48,650 bases of DNA from Sporolactobacillus shoreae (lineage in GTDB: Bacteria > Bacillota > Bacilli > Bacillales > Sporolactobacillaceae), in NCBI RefSeq assembly GCF_004684935.1, contig NZ_SRJD01000020.1, forward strand, positions 1 through 48,650. Direction: 5' to 3'. Within the stretch, counting starts at the first letter, position 1. Every line of letters begins with the position of its first letter. Shown one piece after another: positions 16,670-24,901 of the stretch. The notes below the pieces were generated by a model. The model saw only the letters and a list, made by a program, of their open reading frames with translations. It did not search any database and was not told the DNA's origin. The translations under genes were made by a program, and so were the position numbers.

Positions 16670-18433
16670 CTAAAATCCCTGCTTGATCCACAACTTGCTG
16701 AAATTCGCCCACCCGAACGCATTCATCTCAATACCTGTCAGTGCTTCATGGAAACTGACTTCTCTCCGAATATGATAGAGATAGAGCAATAGACGCCTGT
16801 CTCTAATCATATCCTCAATCGTTCTGAACATTGATTTCCATTCCCCTGAATTCTCCACCTGAATAAAACGTCCCATCAGCTGATCGATACGGCGCTTCTG
16901 AGTATCATTCATAAACCGCCTCACAAGGCTACTCTGATTGCAAAATAATTGAACAACGCCAAGTTCTACGTTCTCTTCAATCATCTCTCCGGCAAGCAGC
17001 AAGTCTGCGTCTTCAATGATCGCTTTACTATAAAATTGGTTAAGCGGAAGTGGCACCAGATCAAGAGAAATGCCGAATTGAGCGGCACGGTTCCTAATCC
17101 ATTCTGCATCTTCCCGTACATTGTTATGATCGAAATGATAAAGTCTCAGTCGTTCACCATGATACCGGCTTTTTTTTAATGAAGCGGTAATCTTACCCTC
17201 GTCTTCCTGTACAAGCTGAATGCATTTTGTTTCAGAAGGAAGAAAACTGTTTGCAGCCATATACCTGTCACTACCAAGATCCCGGATCATCCTAGAGCGG
17301 TCTATAAGGATATTCATTGCTCTCCGGAACCAAATATCATGCTGCACTCCGGATTTATTAAAATTAAAAATCAGGTAGCTGCATCCATTTTCTTCAAGAG
17401 TCCGTCCTTTATCATTCATCGATATGGGTAAATTTGGTACATCAAATTGCCGCTTTTGTGTGATCAAATCGGGGGCGAAAAAGATTTCAACGCGGTCAAG
17501 CAGTGCCTGTTCACGGAAATAATTGTGAAACCGTTCCAGGATAATCTGCTCCTTCGTATATTTTACGAGCTTGAATATCCCGGTTCCAACGATCCGGTTT
17601 GCATTATATCCGATGTCTGAAGAGAGTATTGCCATGTTCAGTGCACTGAGAAAATGAAGCAAAAATGGAGCAGGATCTGAGAATTTCACAGTAATCCTGT
17701 ACGGGTGCGATGTATCCATGCTTCTAAGTGACTGGAGCGTCCAGTGGCACGGCAGTTGATGCGCTGAATCATGAATCCGTTCAAATGTATATCTTACATC
17801 TTCAGAGGTCAGTTCTTTTCCATGGTGAAAAAGAATGCCCTTGCGAAGGTAGAATGTCCACACCTTCCTGTCATCAGAGTTTTCCCAGTAATGGGCGATA
17901 TGCGGAACAATGGATCTTGTTTCCGCATTGTAATTGACAAGGCAATCAAAAATCTGCCTGGCAATATGTGTTTCGCTTGTAATCGCCGCAAATGCCGGAT
18001 CGAGCGTCGCAAGTGGACGCCGCATCGGTATTCTCAGGATATCCAGCGGCCATTCTCTTCCCGTCCCCACTTTATAACCGAATTGTTTCTGAATCCGTTC
18101 ATAACAAATTTTAAGCAATTCAGCCGGAAGTTTGTGATCACGAATAAAGCCGAGCGCCTTTTCAAGATTTCCATTTTCAATCGCCAGAGCCATATAGTCA
18201 GTAACAAGTGGTGTGAGCTGGCGAAGAAAAATAATTTTTGACTGATTCCCCCGCCCGAGTCCGCCTGTCCAGCAAATCCATTGATCGTTTCCCATTTTGT
18301 GGATCAATAATTTCGCATTTCGCTCCGAGCAAAAGAAGATATCTGCACATTTTTTCACAGTCACTTCAGTTTGCCGGTTCCGGTCCGCCCCGAGCTTCAG
18401 ATACAGATCTGTATAATAATCCACCAGTTCCAC
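16670..18433 (-). CDS. SgrR-family regulator (HTH plus solute-binding domain)
   Basis: A 587-residue protein from GTG 18433 (AGAGGG upstream). Residues about 1-115 are the SgrR N-terminal HTH domain; from about 125 to 560 it is a family-5 periplasmic-type oligopeptide/sugar-binding domain (LDPAFAAITSETHIARQIFDCLVNYN, KVWTFYLRKGILFHHGKELTSEDV). There is no signal peptide, so the binding domain is a cytoplasmic sensor. It is divergent from an MFS exporter gene 118 bases away, as E. coli SgrR is near setA. It probably controls that exporter in response to a small ligand. Confidence 0.82.
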   Translation of the reverse strand: MELVDYYTDLYLKLGADRNRQTEVTVKKCADIFFCSERNAKLLIHKMGNDQWICWTGGLGRGNQSKIIFLRQLTPLVTDYMALAIENGNLEKALGFIRDHKLPAELLKICYERIQKQFGYKVGTGREWPLDILRIPMRRPLATLDPAFAAITSETHIARQIFDCLVNYNAETRSIVPHIAHYWENSDDRKVWTFYLRKGILFHHGKELTSEDVRYTFERIHDSAHQLPCHWTLQSLRSMDTSHPYRITVKFSDPAPFLLHFLSALNMAILSSDIGYNANRIVGTGIFKLVKYTKEQIILERFHNYFREQALLDRVEIFFAPDLITQKRQFDVPNLPISMNDKGRTLEENGCSYLIFNFNKSGVQHDIWFRRAMNILIDRSRMIRDLGSDRYMAANSFLPSETKCIQLVQEDEGKITASLKKSRYHGERLRLYHFDHNNVREDAEWIRNRAAQFGISLDLVPLPLNQFYSKAIIEDADLLLAGEMIEENVELGVVQLFCNQSSLVRRFMNDTQKRRIDQLMGRFIQVENSGEWKSMFRTIEDMIRDRRLLLYLYHIRREVSFHEALTGIEMNAFGWANFSKLWIKQGF

Positions 18434-18551
18434 AGTAAACAGCCCTCTCTTTCAAAAAAGGGGAAATTATTATTTTTATTTTACACTTTTTTCACCATTT
18501 ATTTTATAAAAAAATAGAGTTATTCCCAGAAAGAGATTGGAGTTCGGTCTC

Positions 18552-19793
18552 ATGAACACTTTTATGTCCCTTCATCCAAATATCAAAATTCGTCTGATGA
18601 CTTCGTTTCTCTCCCGATTTGTCGGGAACATGGTTTTTCCATTCATGGCGATCTATTTTGCCAATGAATTCGGGGCCGCGACAGCTGGTTTCCTGCTGTT
18701 TCTTAACGTGATCGCATCCCTGGTCACCAGTTTTTTCGGCGGTTATGTGTCTGATCATTTTGGGCGAAAAAAAGTCATGGTTCTTGCCCAGGCAATTCAG
18801 ATTCTTGCCTTTTCAGTTATGGCCGTATCAAATTCACCATGGTTCTTATCCGCCTTCATCACTTTTGTGATGATGTTCATCCAAAGTATCAGTAACGGTT
18901 TAATGAACCCTGCTGCCGAAGCGATGCTGATTGATGTCAGCACGGAAGAAAACAGACAGTTCATGTACAGCGTGAACTATTGGTCCGTGAATTTGTCTAT
19001 TGCAGCCGGTACGATCATCGGCGGGTTCTATTTTAACAGCCACCGTTTTACCCTGTTTGTCGCACTCACAATGACTTCGGTCCTCGTGCTTCTGCTTCTG
19101 ACCCTATTTATGCAGGACAGCGGGCAAACGCGAACATGGCCGCGCATGTCCGCCCCACTCGATTTGATAAAGGATATGGGGAAAAATTATCGTCTCGTCA
19201 TGACGGATCATCGTTTTCTGATTTTTTGCCTGGCACATTTGCTGATTGTTTCTCTTGAATTTCAGATGAATAATTATATCGCCATCCGTCTTGAAAGCGA
19301 ATTTCACGCGTTCTTATTGAACCAATCAGTGAACGGGCTGAAGATGCTCAGCTGGCTTCGCGTAGAAAATACGGTGCTCATTGTACTTTTTACCCTCTCA
19401 GTCAATCAGTGGATGAAACGTTATCGATCCACAAATATTCTGTTCATTGGGCTCGCCTTATATATATCCGGCTATGTGACGCTGGCTTTTAGTAATCTGT
19501 GGATCCTACTGCTTATCATGATTATCGTCTCGTCGTTAGGTGAACTCATGTATGTGCCTATATGCCAGTCCATGGTTGCCTCAATGGCAAGAGAGAATGT
19601 GCGGGGATCTTATATGGCTGTTTATGGACTTGTTTTTCAGGGGGCCAAGATTATGGGATCCCTTGGTGTTATAGCCGGCGCATTCTTCCCCTCTTTTGTT
19701 ATGGCTGCTCTATTTCTTACTATGGGACTCGCGGGCATGTACTGCTTTTATAGCTCCATCCATTGGCTGCAGAAGAAAAGCGTCCCGGTCTGA
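18552..19793 (+). CDS. MFS exporter next to SgrR-type regulator
   Basis: ATG 18552 has TTGGAG 9 bases upstream; an in-frame TTG 18537 is the alternative. The 413-residue product has about 12 membrane segments and the loop 2-3 motif GGYVSDHFGRKKVMV of the major facilitator superfamily. Sequence fits the multidrug/sugar efflux (DHA1/Set-like) type. Regulation by the divergent SgrR-type protein is inferred from arrangement only. Substrate unknown. Confidence 0.82.
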   Translation: MNTFMSLHPNIKIRLMTSFLSRFVGNMVFPFMAIYFANEFGAATAGFLLFLNVIASLVTSFFGGYVSDHFGRKKVMVLAQAIQILAFSVMAVSNSPWFLSAFITFVMMFIQSISNGLMNPAAEAMLIDVSTEENRQFMYSVNYWSVNLSIAAGTIIGGFYFNSHRFTLFVALTMTSVLVLLLLTLFMQDSGQTRTWPRMSAPLDLIKDMGKNYRLVMTDHRFLIFCLAHLLIVSLEFQMNNYIAIRLESEFHAFLLNQSVNGLKMLSWLRVENTVLIVLFTLSVNQWMKRYRSTNILFIGLALYISGYVTLAFSNLWILLLIMIIVSSLGELMYVPICQSMVASMARENVRGSYMAVYGLVFQGAKIMGSLGVIAGAFFPSFVMAALFLTMGLAGMYCFYSSIHWLQKKSVPV

Positions 19794-19860
19794 ACGTGGC
19801 AGAGTAGTTCAATCGCGTGCGGGAAATCCAATAAAGTTACGCTAATGAGGAGGATTTCAA

Positions 19861-20418
19861 GTGAAGTTTGTACTTCTATTTGGACCCCAGGCCGTCGGGA
19901 AAATGACCGTGGGACAGGAACTGGCAAAAATCACTGAATTGAAATTGTTTCATAATCATATGACCATTGATTTGCTCGTTCCATTATTCGGCTATAGTCC
20001 GGAGATGTGGCGGCTCTGCCACCTGTTTCGGGAGGAGATTTTAAAAGCTTTCGCAAAAAGCGATCAGTACGGAATCATATTCACGACTGTGTGGGCATTT
20101 AACAATGCCGAAGACTGGAAGAATATTAAGAAGATCTGTGATATTTTTCATTCAACTAAAGCCGAGGTTTATTTTGTGGAGTTAGAAGCCAGCGTGAAAG
20201 AACGGCTAAAAAGAAACACAACCTCAAATCGGCTGGAACATAAACCAACGAAACGGGATATTAAATCATCTGAACAGGATCTGTTACATTCAATGGAAAA
20301 ATATCGACTGAATTCCAAAGAAGGTGAAATTACCGAGCCTCATTATCTAAGAATCAATAATACACACGTCAGTGCGGAACAGGTTGCGCAACAAATAAAA
20401 GAGACATTCCATTTATAA
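19861..20418 (+). CDS. P-loop kinase-like protein
   Basis: A 185-residue protein from GTG 19861 behind GAGGAGG. Walker A is GPQAVGKM (residues 8-15), followed by FHNHMTIDLL and TTVWAFNN, then a lid-like basic region (KERLKRNTTSNR). Resembles the shikimate/gluconate kinase-like AAA proteins often annotated as hypothetical kinases. Phosphate acceptor unknown. It may be co-transcribed with the MFS gene 67 bases upstream, and a strong terminator follows. Confidence 0.7.
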   Translation: MKFVLLFGPQAVGKMTVGQELAKITELKLFHNHMTIDLLVPLFGYSPEMWRLCHLFREEILKAFAKSDQYGIIFTTVWAFNNAEDWKNIKKICDIFHSTKAEVYFVELEASVKERLKRNTTSNRLEHKPTKRDIKSSEQDLLHSMEKYRLNSKEGEITEPHYLRINNTHVSAEQVAQQIKETFHL

Positions 20419-20451
20419 CCAATTGACGAAAAGCTCTTGAGATTCATAAAA

Positions 20452-20484
20452 AATGGTTTGGAGAAGTCCCCCAAACCATTTTTT
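20452..20484. terminator. Bidirectional terminator between kinase and pncB
   Basis: AATGGTTTGG/CCAAACCATT, a 10-bp perfect stem (20452-20461, 20471-20480), flanked by As on the left and Ts on the right, between convergent genes. Confidence 0.8.
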
Positions 20485-20526
20485 ATACATTTATTAATTC
20501 ATATTTTTTGCGCTTTTCTACTTTGC

Positions 20527-21999
20527 TTATTTCCCACTAAACTCTTCCGAGTATTTGTTCAGAAGTTCAAATTTGGCATTCCATACTTTTGGAGACAAGT
20601 CCACATAATAGTTATGGGGATTTTCAAAGCGAAGAACTTCCGCCCATTGTCTCTCGACCTGAGCCTTCGCAAAGTTTCTTATTTCGACTACGGACGGGCT
20701 CTCGTAGCAAAGTTCTCCGGTTTTAAAAATCTGTTTGCGTAGCAGTTCGGCTTTATAGTTCTTCAGCGTTTTTTTCTTCCAGGTGTATACCGGATCAAAA
20801 ATAGTCAGCGGTTTACTTTCATCAATTACCTCTTCACTGTCGCAGATCAAATCAGCAATCGCTTTATCAGCGCCTTTTTCATAAATACGATAGATTTTCT
20901 TAAAGCCTGGATTTGTGATTTTTTCTTCATTCTCACTGATCTTAATTCTCGGGATCACATTGCCCTCTTTTTCAATAGCAACCAGTTTATAGACACCGCC
21001 GAAGACAGGTTCTGACCTGGCAGTAATTAGCCGTTCACCAACACCAAAGGAATTAATTTGAGCGCCCTCCGCCAGAACATCTTTGATAATATGTTCGTCA
21101 AGAGAATTGGAGATGACGATGATTGCTTTTGGAAATCCTGCCTCATCAAGAGCTTTTCTGACTTTTTTAGTCAAATAAGTAATATCACCTGAATCAATAC
21201 GTATGCCCAGTGGTTCATGGCCCTTATCCCTGAGCTCCTTGAAAACTTTAATCGCATTCGGCAGGCCGGATTTGAGGACATTGTACGTATCAATCAGAAC
21301 CAGGCATTGATCCGGATAAGCACGTGACCATGCACGAAAAGCTTCTAACTCGCTGTCATAAAGCTGAACCCAGCTGTGCGCCATTGTACCGGAAACCGGG
21401 ATATCAAACATCATGCCTGCCAGAGTATTCGCTGTCGCGGAGCATCCTCCGATCACAGCTGCCCGCGCACCATATATAGCGCCGTCATAACCCTGAGCGC
21501 GCCGTGATCCGAATTCCATGACTGATCGGTTCCCCGCAACACGGCAAATTCTGCTGGCTTTGGTCGCAATCAGCGTCTGATGATTGATGGTCACAAGAAC
21601 CATCGTTTCCAGAAGCTGTGCCTGGATGGCCGGCCCTCTGACCGTAACAAGCGGTTCATTCGGAAAAACGGGGTAGCCTTCTGGTATGGCCCACACGTCG
21701 CATGAAAATTTAAAATGGGCCAGGTAATCAAGAAATTTCTCGGAAAATTGTCCGGTTGACCGAAGATAATTGACATCATCTTCAGTAAACCGGAGATCTT
21801 CCAAATACTCAATCAACTGATCCACGCCCGCCATGATGCAGTAGCCGCCGCCATCCGGGACTCTGCGGAAATACATATCGAAATAGACGATCTGGTCGCC
21901 TACCCCTTCTTCAAGATAGCTGTTTCCCATAGTGAGTTCGTAAAAATCGACCAGCATCGTCAGATCCCGGTCATTTCTCACGTCAAACCTGCTCTCCAT
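20527..21999 (-). CDS. pncB: Nicotinate phosphoribosyltransferase
   Basis: A 490-residue enzyme with GGAGGAAG before ATG 21999. LTMLVDFYELTMGNSY, MEFGSRRAQGYDGAIYGARAA (with the active-site RRAQ) and GIRIDSGDITYLTKKVRK mark the NAPRTase family of the longer Firmicutes type. It makes nicotinate mononucleotide from nicotinate and PRPP with ATP, the first step of NAD salvage. Own promoter with good -35 and -10; no pncA or nadE nearby. Confidence 0.95.
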   Translation of the reverse strand: MESRFDVRNDRDLTMLVDFYELTMGNSYLEEGVGDQIVYFDMYFRRVPDGGGYCIMAGVDQLIEYLEDLRFTEDDVNYLRSTGQFSEKFLDYLAHFKFSCDVWAIPEGYPVFPNEPLVTVRGPAIQAQLLETMVLVTINHQTLIATKASRICRVAGNRSVMEFGSRRAQGYDGAIYGARAAVIGGCSATANTLAGMMFDIPVSGTMAHSWVQLYDSELEAFRAWSRAYPDQCLVLIDTYNVLKSGLPNAIKVFKELRDKGHEPLGIRIDSGDITYLTKKVRKALDEAGFPKAIIVISNSLDEHIIKDVLAEGAQINSFGVGERLITARSEPVFGGVYKLVAIEKEGNVIPRIKISENEEKITNPGFKKIYRIYEKGADKAIADLICDSEEVIDESKPLTIFDPVYTWKKKTLKNYKAELLRKQIFKTGELCYESPSVVEIRNFAKAQVERQWAEVLRFENPHNYYVDLSPKVWNAKFELLNKYSEEFSGK

Positions 22000-22050
22000 T
22001 GTTCTACTTCCTCCAATTATGGTCGGTTATGTAAGTCATATATTGAGTCG

Positions 22051-22079
22051 AGTATACTATTGACCTACAAACTTGTAAA
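22051..22079 (-). promoter_or_regulatory. pncB promoter
   Basis: TTTACA (22074-22079) and TATACT (22051-22056) on the minus strand are separated by 17 bases, about 50 bases before pncB. Confidence 0.65.
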
Positions 22080-22111
22080 CCGAAAACGGATTCACTGAAA
22101 TACCCGGTGGA

Positions 22112-22540
22112 TCAATTCAGTCTTTTTTCAAAAAAATGTTGACTGTAACCTGCCGGGTGATCCTGGACAACTCCATACTCTTCATATCCCATTTTTCTGT
22201 AGAAATCCGGAGCCTGAAAACTGAACGTGTCAAGCAGGATGAGCCGGCATTTTTTCTCTTTCGCCAGCCTTTCAGCCATTTTAATTAGCTGACTCCCATA
22301 CCCCTTTCCGCGCAGACTCTGATCCACCCAGAGAAAATCCACATGGAGATGGGCCCAGAAAATGGTACCTGTTATTCCTCCGTATATTTTGCCGTCTTCG
22401 TCTTTCAGCAGCAAATTTAGATTTTCAACAGGCGACTTGATTTCATCCGAGAGGCAGCCCGCGTTATATTCTATAAGCTTCTTCCTGATGTAATCCGAAG
22501 AGCTTTGGTCGTTCCATTGTTCTGAAATGAACATTGACAT
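22112..22540 (-). CDS. GNAT-family N-acetyltransferase
   Basis: A 142-residue acetyltransferase with the acetyl-CoA loop [11 protein letters not shown] (about residues 77-87) and the C-terminal [36 protein letters not shown] precedes ATG 22540. The DHPxGxSxHFxxK end is common in a Firmicutes subgroup of small GNATs of unknown substrate. Single gene. Confidence 0.85.
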   Translation of the reverse strand: MSMFISEQWNDQSSSDYIRKKLIEYNAGCLSDEIKSPVENLNLLLKDEDGKIYGGITGTIFWAHLHVDFLWVDQSLRGKGYGSQLIKMAERLAKEKKCRLILLDTFSFQAPDFYRKMGYEEYGVVQDHPAGYSQHFFEKRLN

Positions 22541-22672
22541 TTATCCGCTCCCTGCAAAATTTTGCTCCTATCTTAAAGTATCAACACGCCCCTTAGACAA
22601 CAATAATTATACTTTGGGTTGGAAGGATCCGCTTCTTTTTTTCCCGGAGTTCAGGAATAGGAACAGGAACCG

Positions 22673-22700
22673 TTGTCACATCCCCAATTAGCTGTATACT
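22673..22700 (+). promoter_or_regulatory. Promoter of the HAD phosphatase gene
   Basis: TTGTCA (22673-22678) and TATACT (22695-22700), spacer 16 bases, about 37 bases upstream of the TTG start. Confidence 0.6.
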
Positions 22701-22737
22701 GAATCTGTAAAGCGAAACAACCGAGGAGGAATTCACT

Positions 22738-23550
22738 TTGATCAAACTGATTGCTATCGATCTTGACGGAACCTTACTGAATGATGAGAAGAAGATTAGT
22801 CAAAGATCCCGGGAAACATTAATGAAAGCGAAGAGACTTGGTGTAAAAGTTGTCCTCTGTTCAGGCAGGCCGATTGCAGGAATCAAAGAATATCTGGATG
22901 TGCTTGGACTGAACGAAACCGGAAATTTCGCGATAACCTACAATGGAGGCCTTGTGCAAAAAACAGACAGTGGTGAAGTCCTCTCTGAAAAGATTCTGAC
23001 TCGTAGCGATGTCCGTTCAATTTACACGCTCAGCCAGAAACTTGGTGTACCGATGAATTTTATTGATCAGGAAAACGTTTACTGCCCGACGCCTCCGAAG
23101 GGCAGGCCTTCTTTATATGGAACGGTCATGCATTCCCTGCCATTTATCGGTACGACAATGGACCAGCTTCCCGGTGATCTGAAGGTGAATAAGGTTGTTT
23201 TCTGTACGGAACAGGAACGACTTGACGCAGCGATTAAAAAAATTCCAGAAACGTACTTTGAAAAATATACAATAATGAAATCAAGGGCCATTCTTCTGGA
23301 GATCATGAACAAAGAAGTGGATAAAGGAAGAGGCTTGCAGATCTTGGGGAGCTACCTGAAGATACGGCCTGAAGAAATAATGACACTCGGGGATCAGGAA
23401 AACGATCTGGCAATGATTCGTTACGCGGGTCTCGGTGTGGCTATGGGTAATGCCATTCAAAAAGTAAAAGACATTGCACAGTTCGTGACCAAAAAGAACA
23501 CCGAAGACGGGGTCGCGTTCGCAGTCGAAAAATTTGTTCTTAACCAATGA
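22738..23550 (+). CDS. Cof-type HAD-IIB sugar phosphatase
   Basis: A 270-residue protein from TTG 22738, with GAGGAGG upstream. Motif I is DLDGTLL, motif II CSGRP, motif III includes K (EVDKGRGLQ) and motif IV GDQENDLAMI; the middle holds the C2b cap. This is the YidA/Cof group of HAD hydrolases that act on small sugar phosphates or flavin-type cofactors. Specific substrate not predictable. Confidence 0.88.
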   Translation: MIKLIAIDLDGTLLNDEKKISQRSRETLMKAKRLGVKVVLCSGRPIAGIKEYLDVLGLNETGNFAITYNGGLVQKTDSGEVLSEKILTRSDVRSIYTLSQKLGVPMNFIDQENVYCPTPPKGRPSLYGTVMHSLPFIGTTMDQLPGDLKVNKVVFCTEQERLDAAIKKIPETYFEKYTIMKSRAILLEIMNKEVDKGRGLQILGSYLKIRPEEIMTLGDQENDLAMIRYAGLGVAMGNAIQKVKDIAQFVTKKNTEDGVAFAVEKFVLNQ

Positions 23551-23759
23551 TCCAGCAAATATATAATGCCAGCCTTGTCATTTATTTGAGTGAATTTTCA
23601 GCCCTTACAGATAGGAGGAAAATTCCTTTTGTCTACTATTTTTCCTTTCAGATCCTGTCAGTGAGCCATCACATCTAATGAAAGGACATTCAGCACATTG
23701 ACCAGTGATATCATTAAAAACCTAAATGTATAGAACGTACATATTTTTATTTAATTTAA
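23551..23759. other. Intergenic stretch without recognised gene
   Basis: Between the convergent HAD and DoxX genes. It holds an isolated AGGAGG at about 23612 followed by only an 11-codon frame, and otherwise AT-rich sequence. I see no conserved structure apart from the terminator that follows. Confidence 0.4.
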
Positions 23760-23808
23760 CAAAAAAAAACTTCCAAGCCTGATTGATTCTTTTTATCAGG
23801 TTTGGAAG
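23760..23808 (-). terminator. Terminator after doxX
   Basis: A 14-bp stem with one G-T pair (23770-23783 with 23795-23808) followed by nine Ts on the minus strand. Confidence 0.85.
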
Positions 23809-23872
23809 GCATCTTCCATGCTAATAGAATAATAGCTGTAATCATTGATTCGTAAAAAGGCTTCCCACGCTC

Positions 23873-24271
23873 TTATCCAAAGAAGAGTGAGTCGAGGCTA
23901 TACATACCAGCCCCAATCAGAGCAGTACCAATGACAACGGCGATAATCAGCAGATTATATTCAAACCCGTTTTCAGTCACCCAGTAACCATTTTTCCCAT
24001 GAACCGTTGCTATTGCAACAATCATTGTTCCGGTGATCAACAAGGCCGCCAGGGGAGTCAGCAGTCCCACTGCAAACAGCACGCCGCCAATGAGTTCAGA
24101 TAGTCCGGCCATAACAGCCATCAGTACTCCCGGCTTAACTCCGATGGATTCAAAAAATCCACCGGTTCCCTTAATTCCATGGCCTCCAAACCAGCCAAAA
24201 AGTTTTTGTGTGCCATGCCCTGCAAAAGTTAATCCTAATACAACACGAATAATCAGCAATCCTAAATTCAT
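23873..24271 (-). CDS. mhqP: DoxX-family membrane protein, MhqP-like
   Basis: About 132 residues from ATG 24271 (GTG 24283 or TTG 24274 are possible starts; GGAG lies at about 24285). Four membrane segments and the family motif GHGTQKLFGWFGGHG. In B. subtilis MhqP and CatD are DoxX proteins of quinone-resistance operons under MhqR or YodB/CatR. Here a copy of the MhqR-type operator lies 38 bases upstream and the mhqR gene is adjacent, so the MhqP role is likely. Biochemical function of the family is unclear. Confidence 0.75.
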   Translation of the reverse strand: MNLGLLIIRVVLGLTFAGHGTQKLFGWFGGHGIKGTGGFFESIGVKPGVLMAVMAGLSELIGGVLFAVGLLTPLAALLITGTMIVAIATVHGKNGYWVTENGFEYNLLIIAVVIGTALIGAGMYSLDSLFFG

Positions 24272-24308
24272 CAATTCTATCACTCCAATATAATATTATT
24301 AATTCATA

Positions 24309-24326
24309 TATCATGAATTCGAAATA
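24309..24326. promoter_or_regulatory. MhqR-type operator, copy 1 (doxX)
   Basis: TATCATGAATTCGAAATA, an 18-bp imperfect dyad aligned with the other two copies (TATCTC-N6-GAGATA); the central GAATTCG is also palindromic. Lies between mhqR and doxX. Confidence 0.6.
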
Positions 24327-24350
24327 ATTAAGAAAGCAAAACTTTCCCGT

Positions 24351-24818
24351 TCAATCAACCTGCCCCGCCGCAAACAGTCCAAGCTTTTTCAACTGCTCAA
24401 TCATTTCAAATTTCTCAGACGGATTCAATCCACCAAGAATCTGATCCACTGCGTTCCGGTGCTGCGGAAATATATTTTTCATCAAATCGGTTCCGTCATC
24501 TGTCAGCGCGGCGAACGTTACCCGACGATCGGTCGGACATGGTTTTCTTTTAAGCAGCTTTTTCTTTTCCAGCTGATCAATCACATAAGTTGTGCTGCTG
24601 CTGGCAATCAGGATTTTACTGCCGATCTTCTGAATCGGTTGATCTCCCTTATGGTAAAGCAGCTCGAGTACACCAAACTCAGTCAGATTGAGACCGTAAC
24701 TCTTAATATTTTCTTCGATTCTTTTTCGAATGGATTGTTCTGCTCTCGTCAGAACCACCCAGAGCTTCAGAGAGATGTCTTTCGCCTCGGCCGTCTGCTC
24801 CTGATTTTTCTCCGCCAT
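24351..24818 (-). CDS. mhqR: MarR-family quinone-sensing repressor, MhqR-like
   Basis: A 155-residue MarR protein with the winged helix at about residues 45-110 (LTEFGVLELLYHKGDQPIQKIGSKI, SSSTTYVIDQLEKKKLLKRKPCPTDRRVTFAALTDDG). Neighbours on both sides are MhqR-regulon families (MhqD, MhqO, DoxX), and three copies of one dyad close to the known MhqR site lie in front of the three units, including its own gene. It therefore probably represses the whole block and itself, releasing DNA when quinones or other thiol-reactive electrophiles appear. One Cys is present (KPCPTDRR). Confidence 0.82.
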   Translation of the reverse strand: MAEKNQEQTAEAKDISLKLWVVLTRAEQSIRKRIEENIKSYGLNLTEFGVLELLYHKGDQPIQKIGSKILIASSSTTYVIDQLEKKKLLKRKPCPTDRRVTFAALTDDGTDLMKNIFPQHRNAVDQILGGLNPSEKFEMIEQLKKLGLFAAGQVD

Positions 24819-24834
24819 AATGATTCATCCCTTT

Positions 24835-24852
24835 TATCTCTAATTCGAGACA
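24835..24852. promoter_or_regulatory. MhqR-type operator, copy 2 (mhqR)
   Basis: TATCTCTAATTCGAGACA, 17 bases upstream of the mhqR start; arms differ from a perfect dyad at one position. Confidence 0.7.
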
Positions 24853-24901
24853 ATTATATCCTGACCCACCTTCCCTGTCAAGGGTAACTGTTTGTTATCG
24901 T

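Noticed and set aside
23611..23670. AGGAGG followed by a start in the gap after the HAD gene
   Set aside because: The frame closes after about 11 codons and has no terminator or partner gene.
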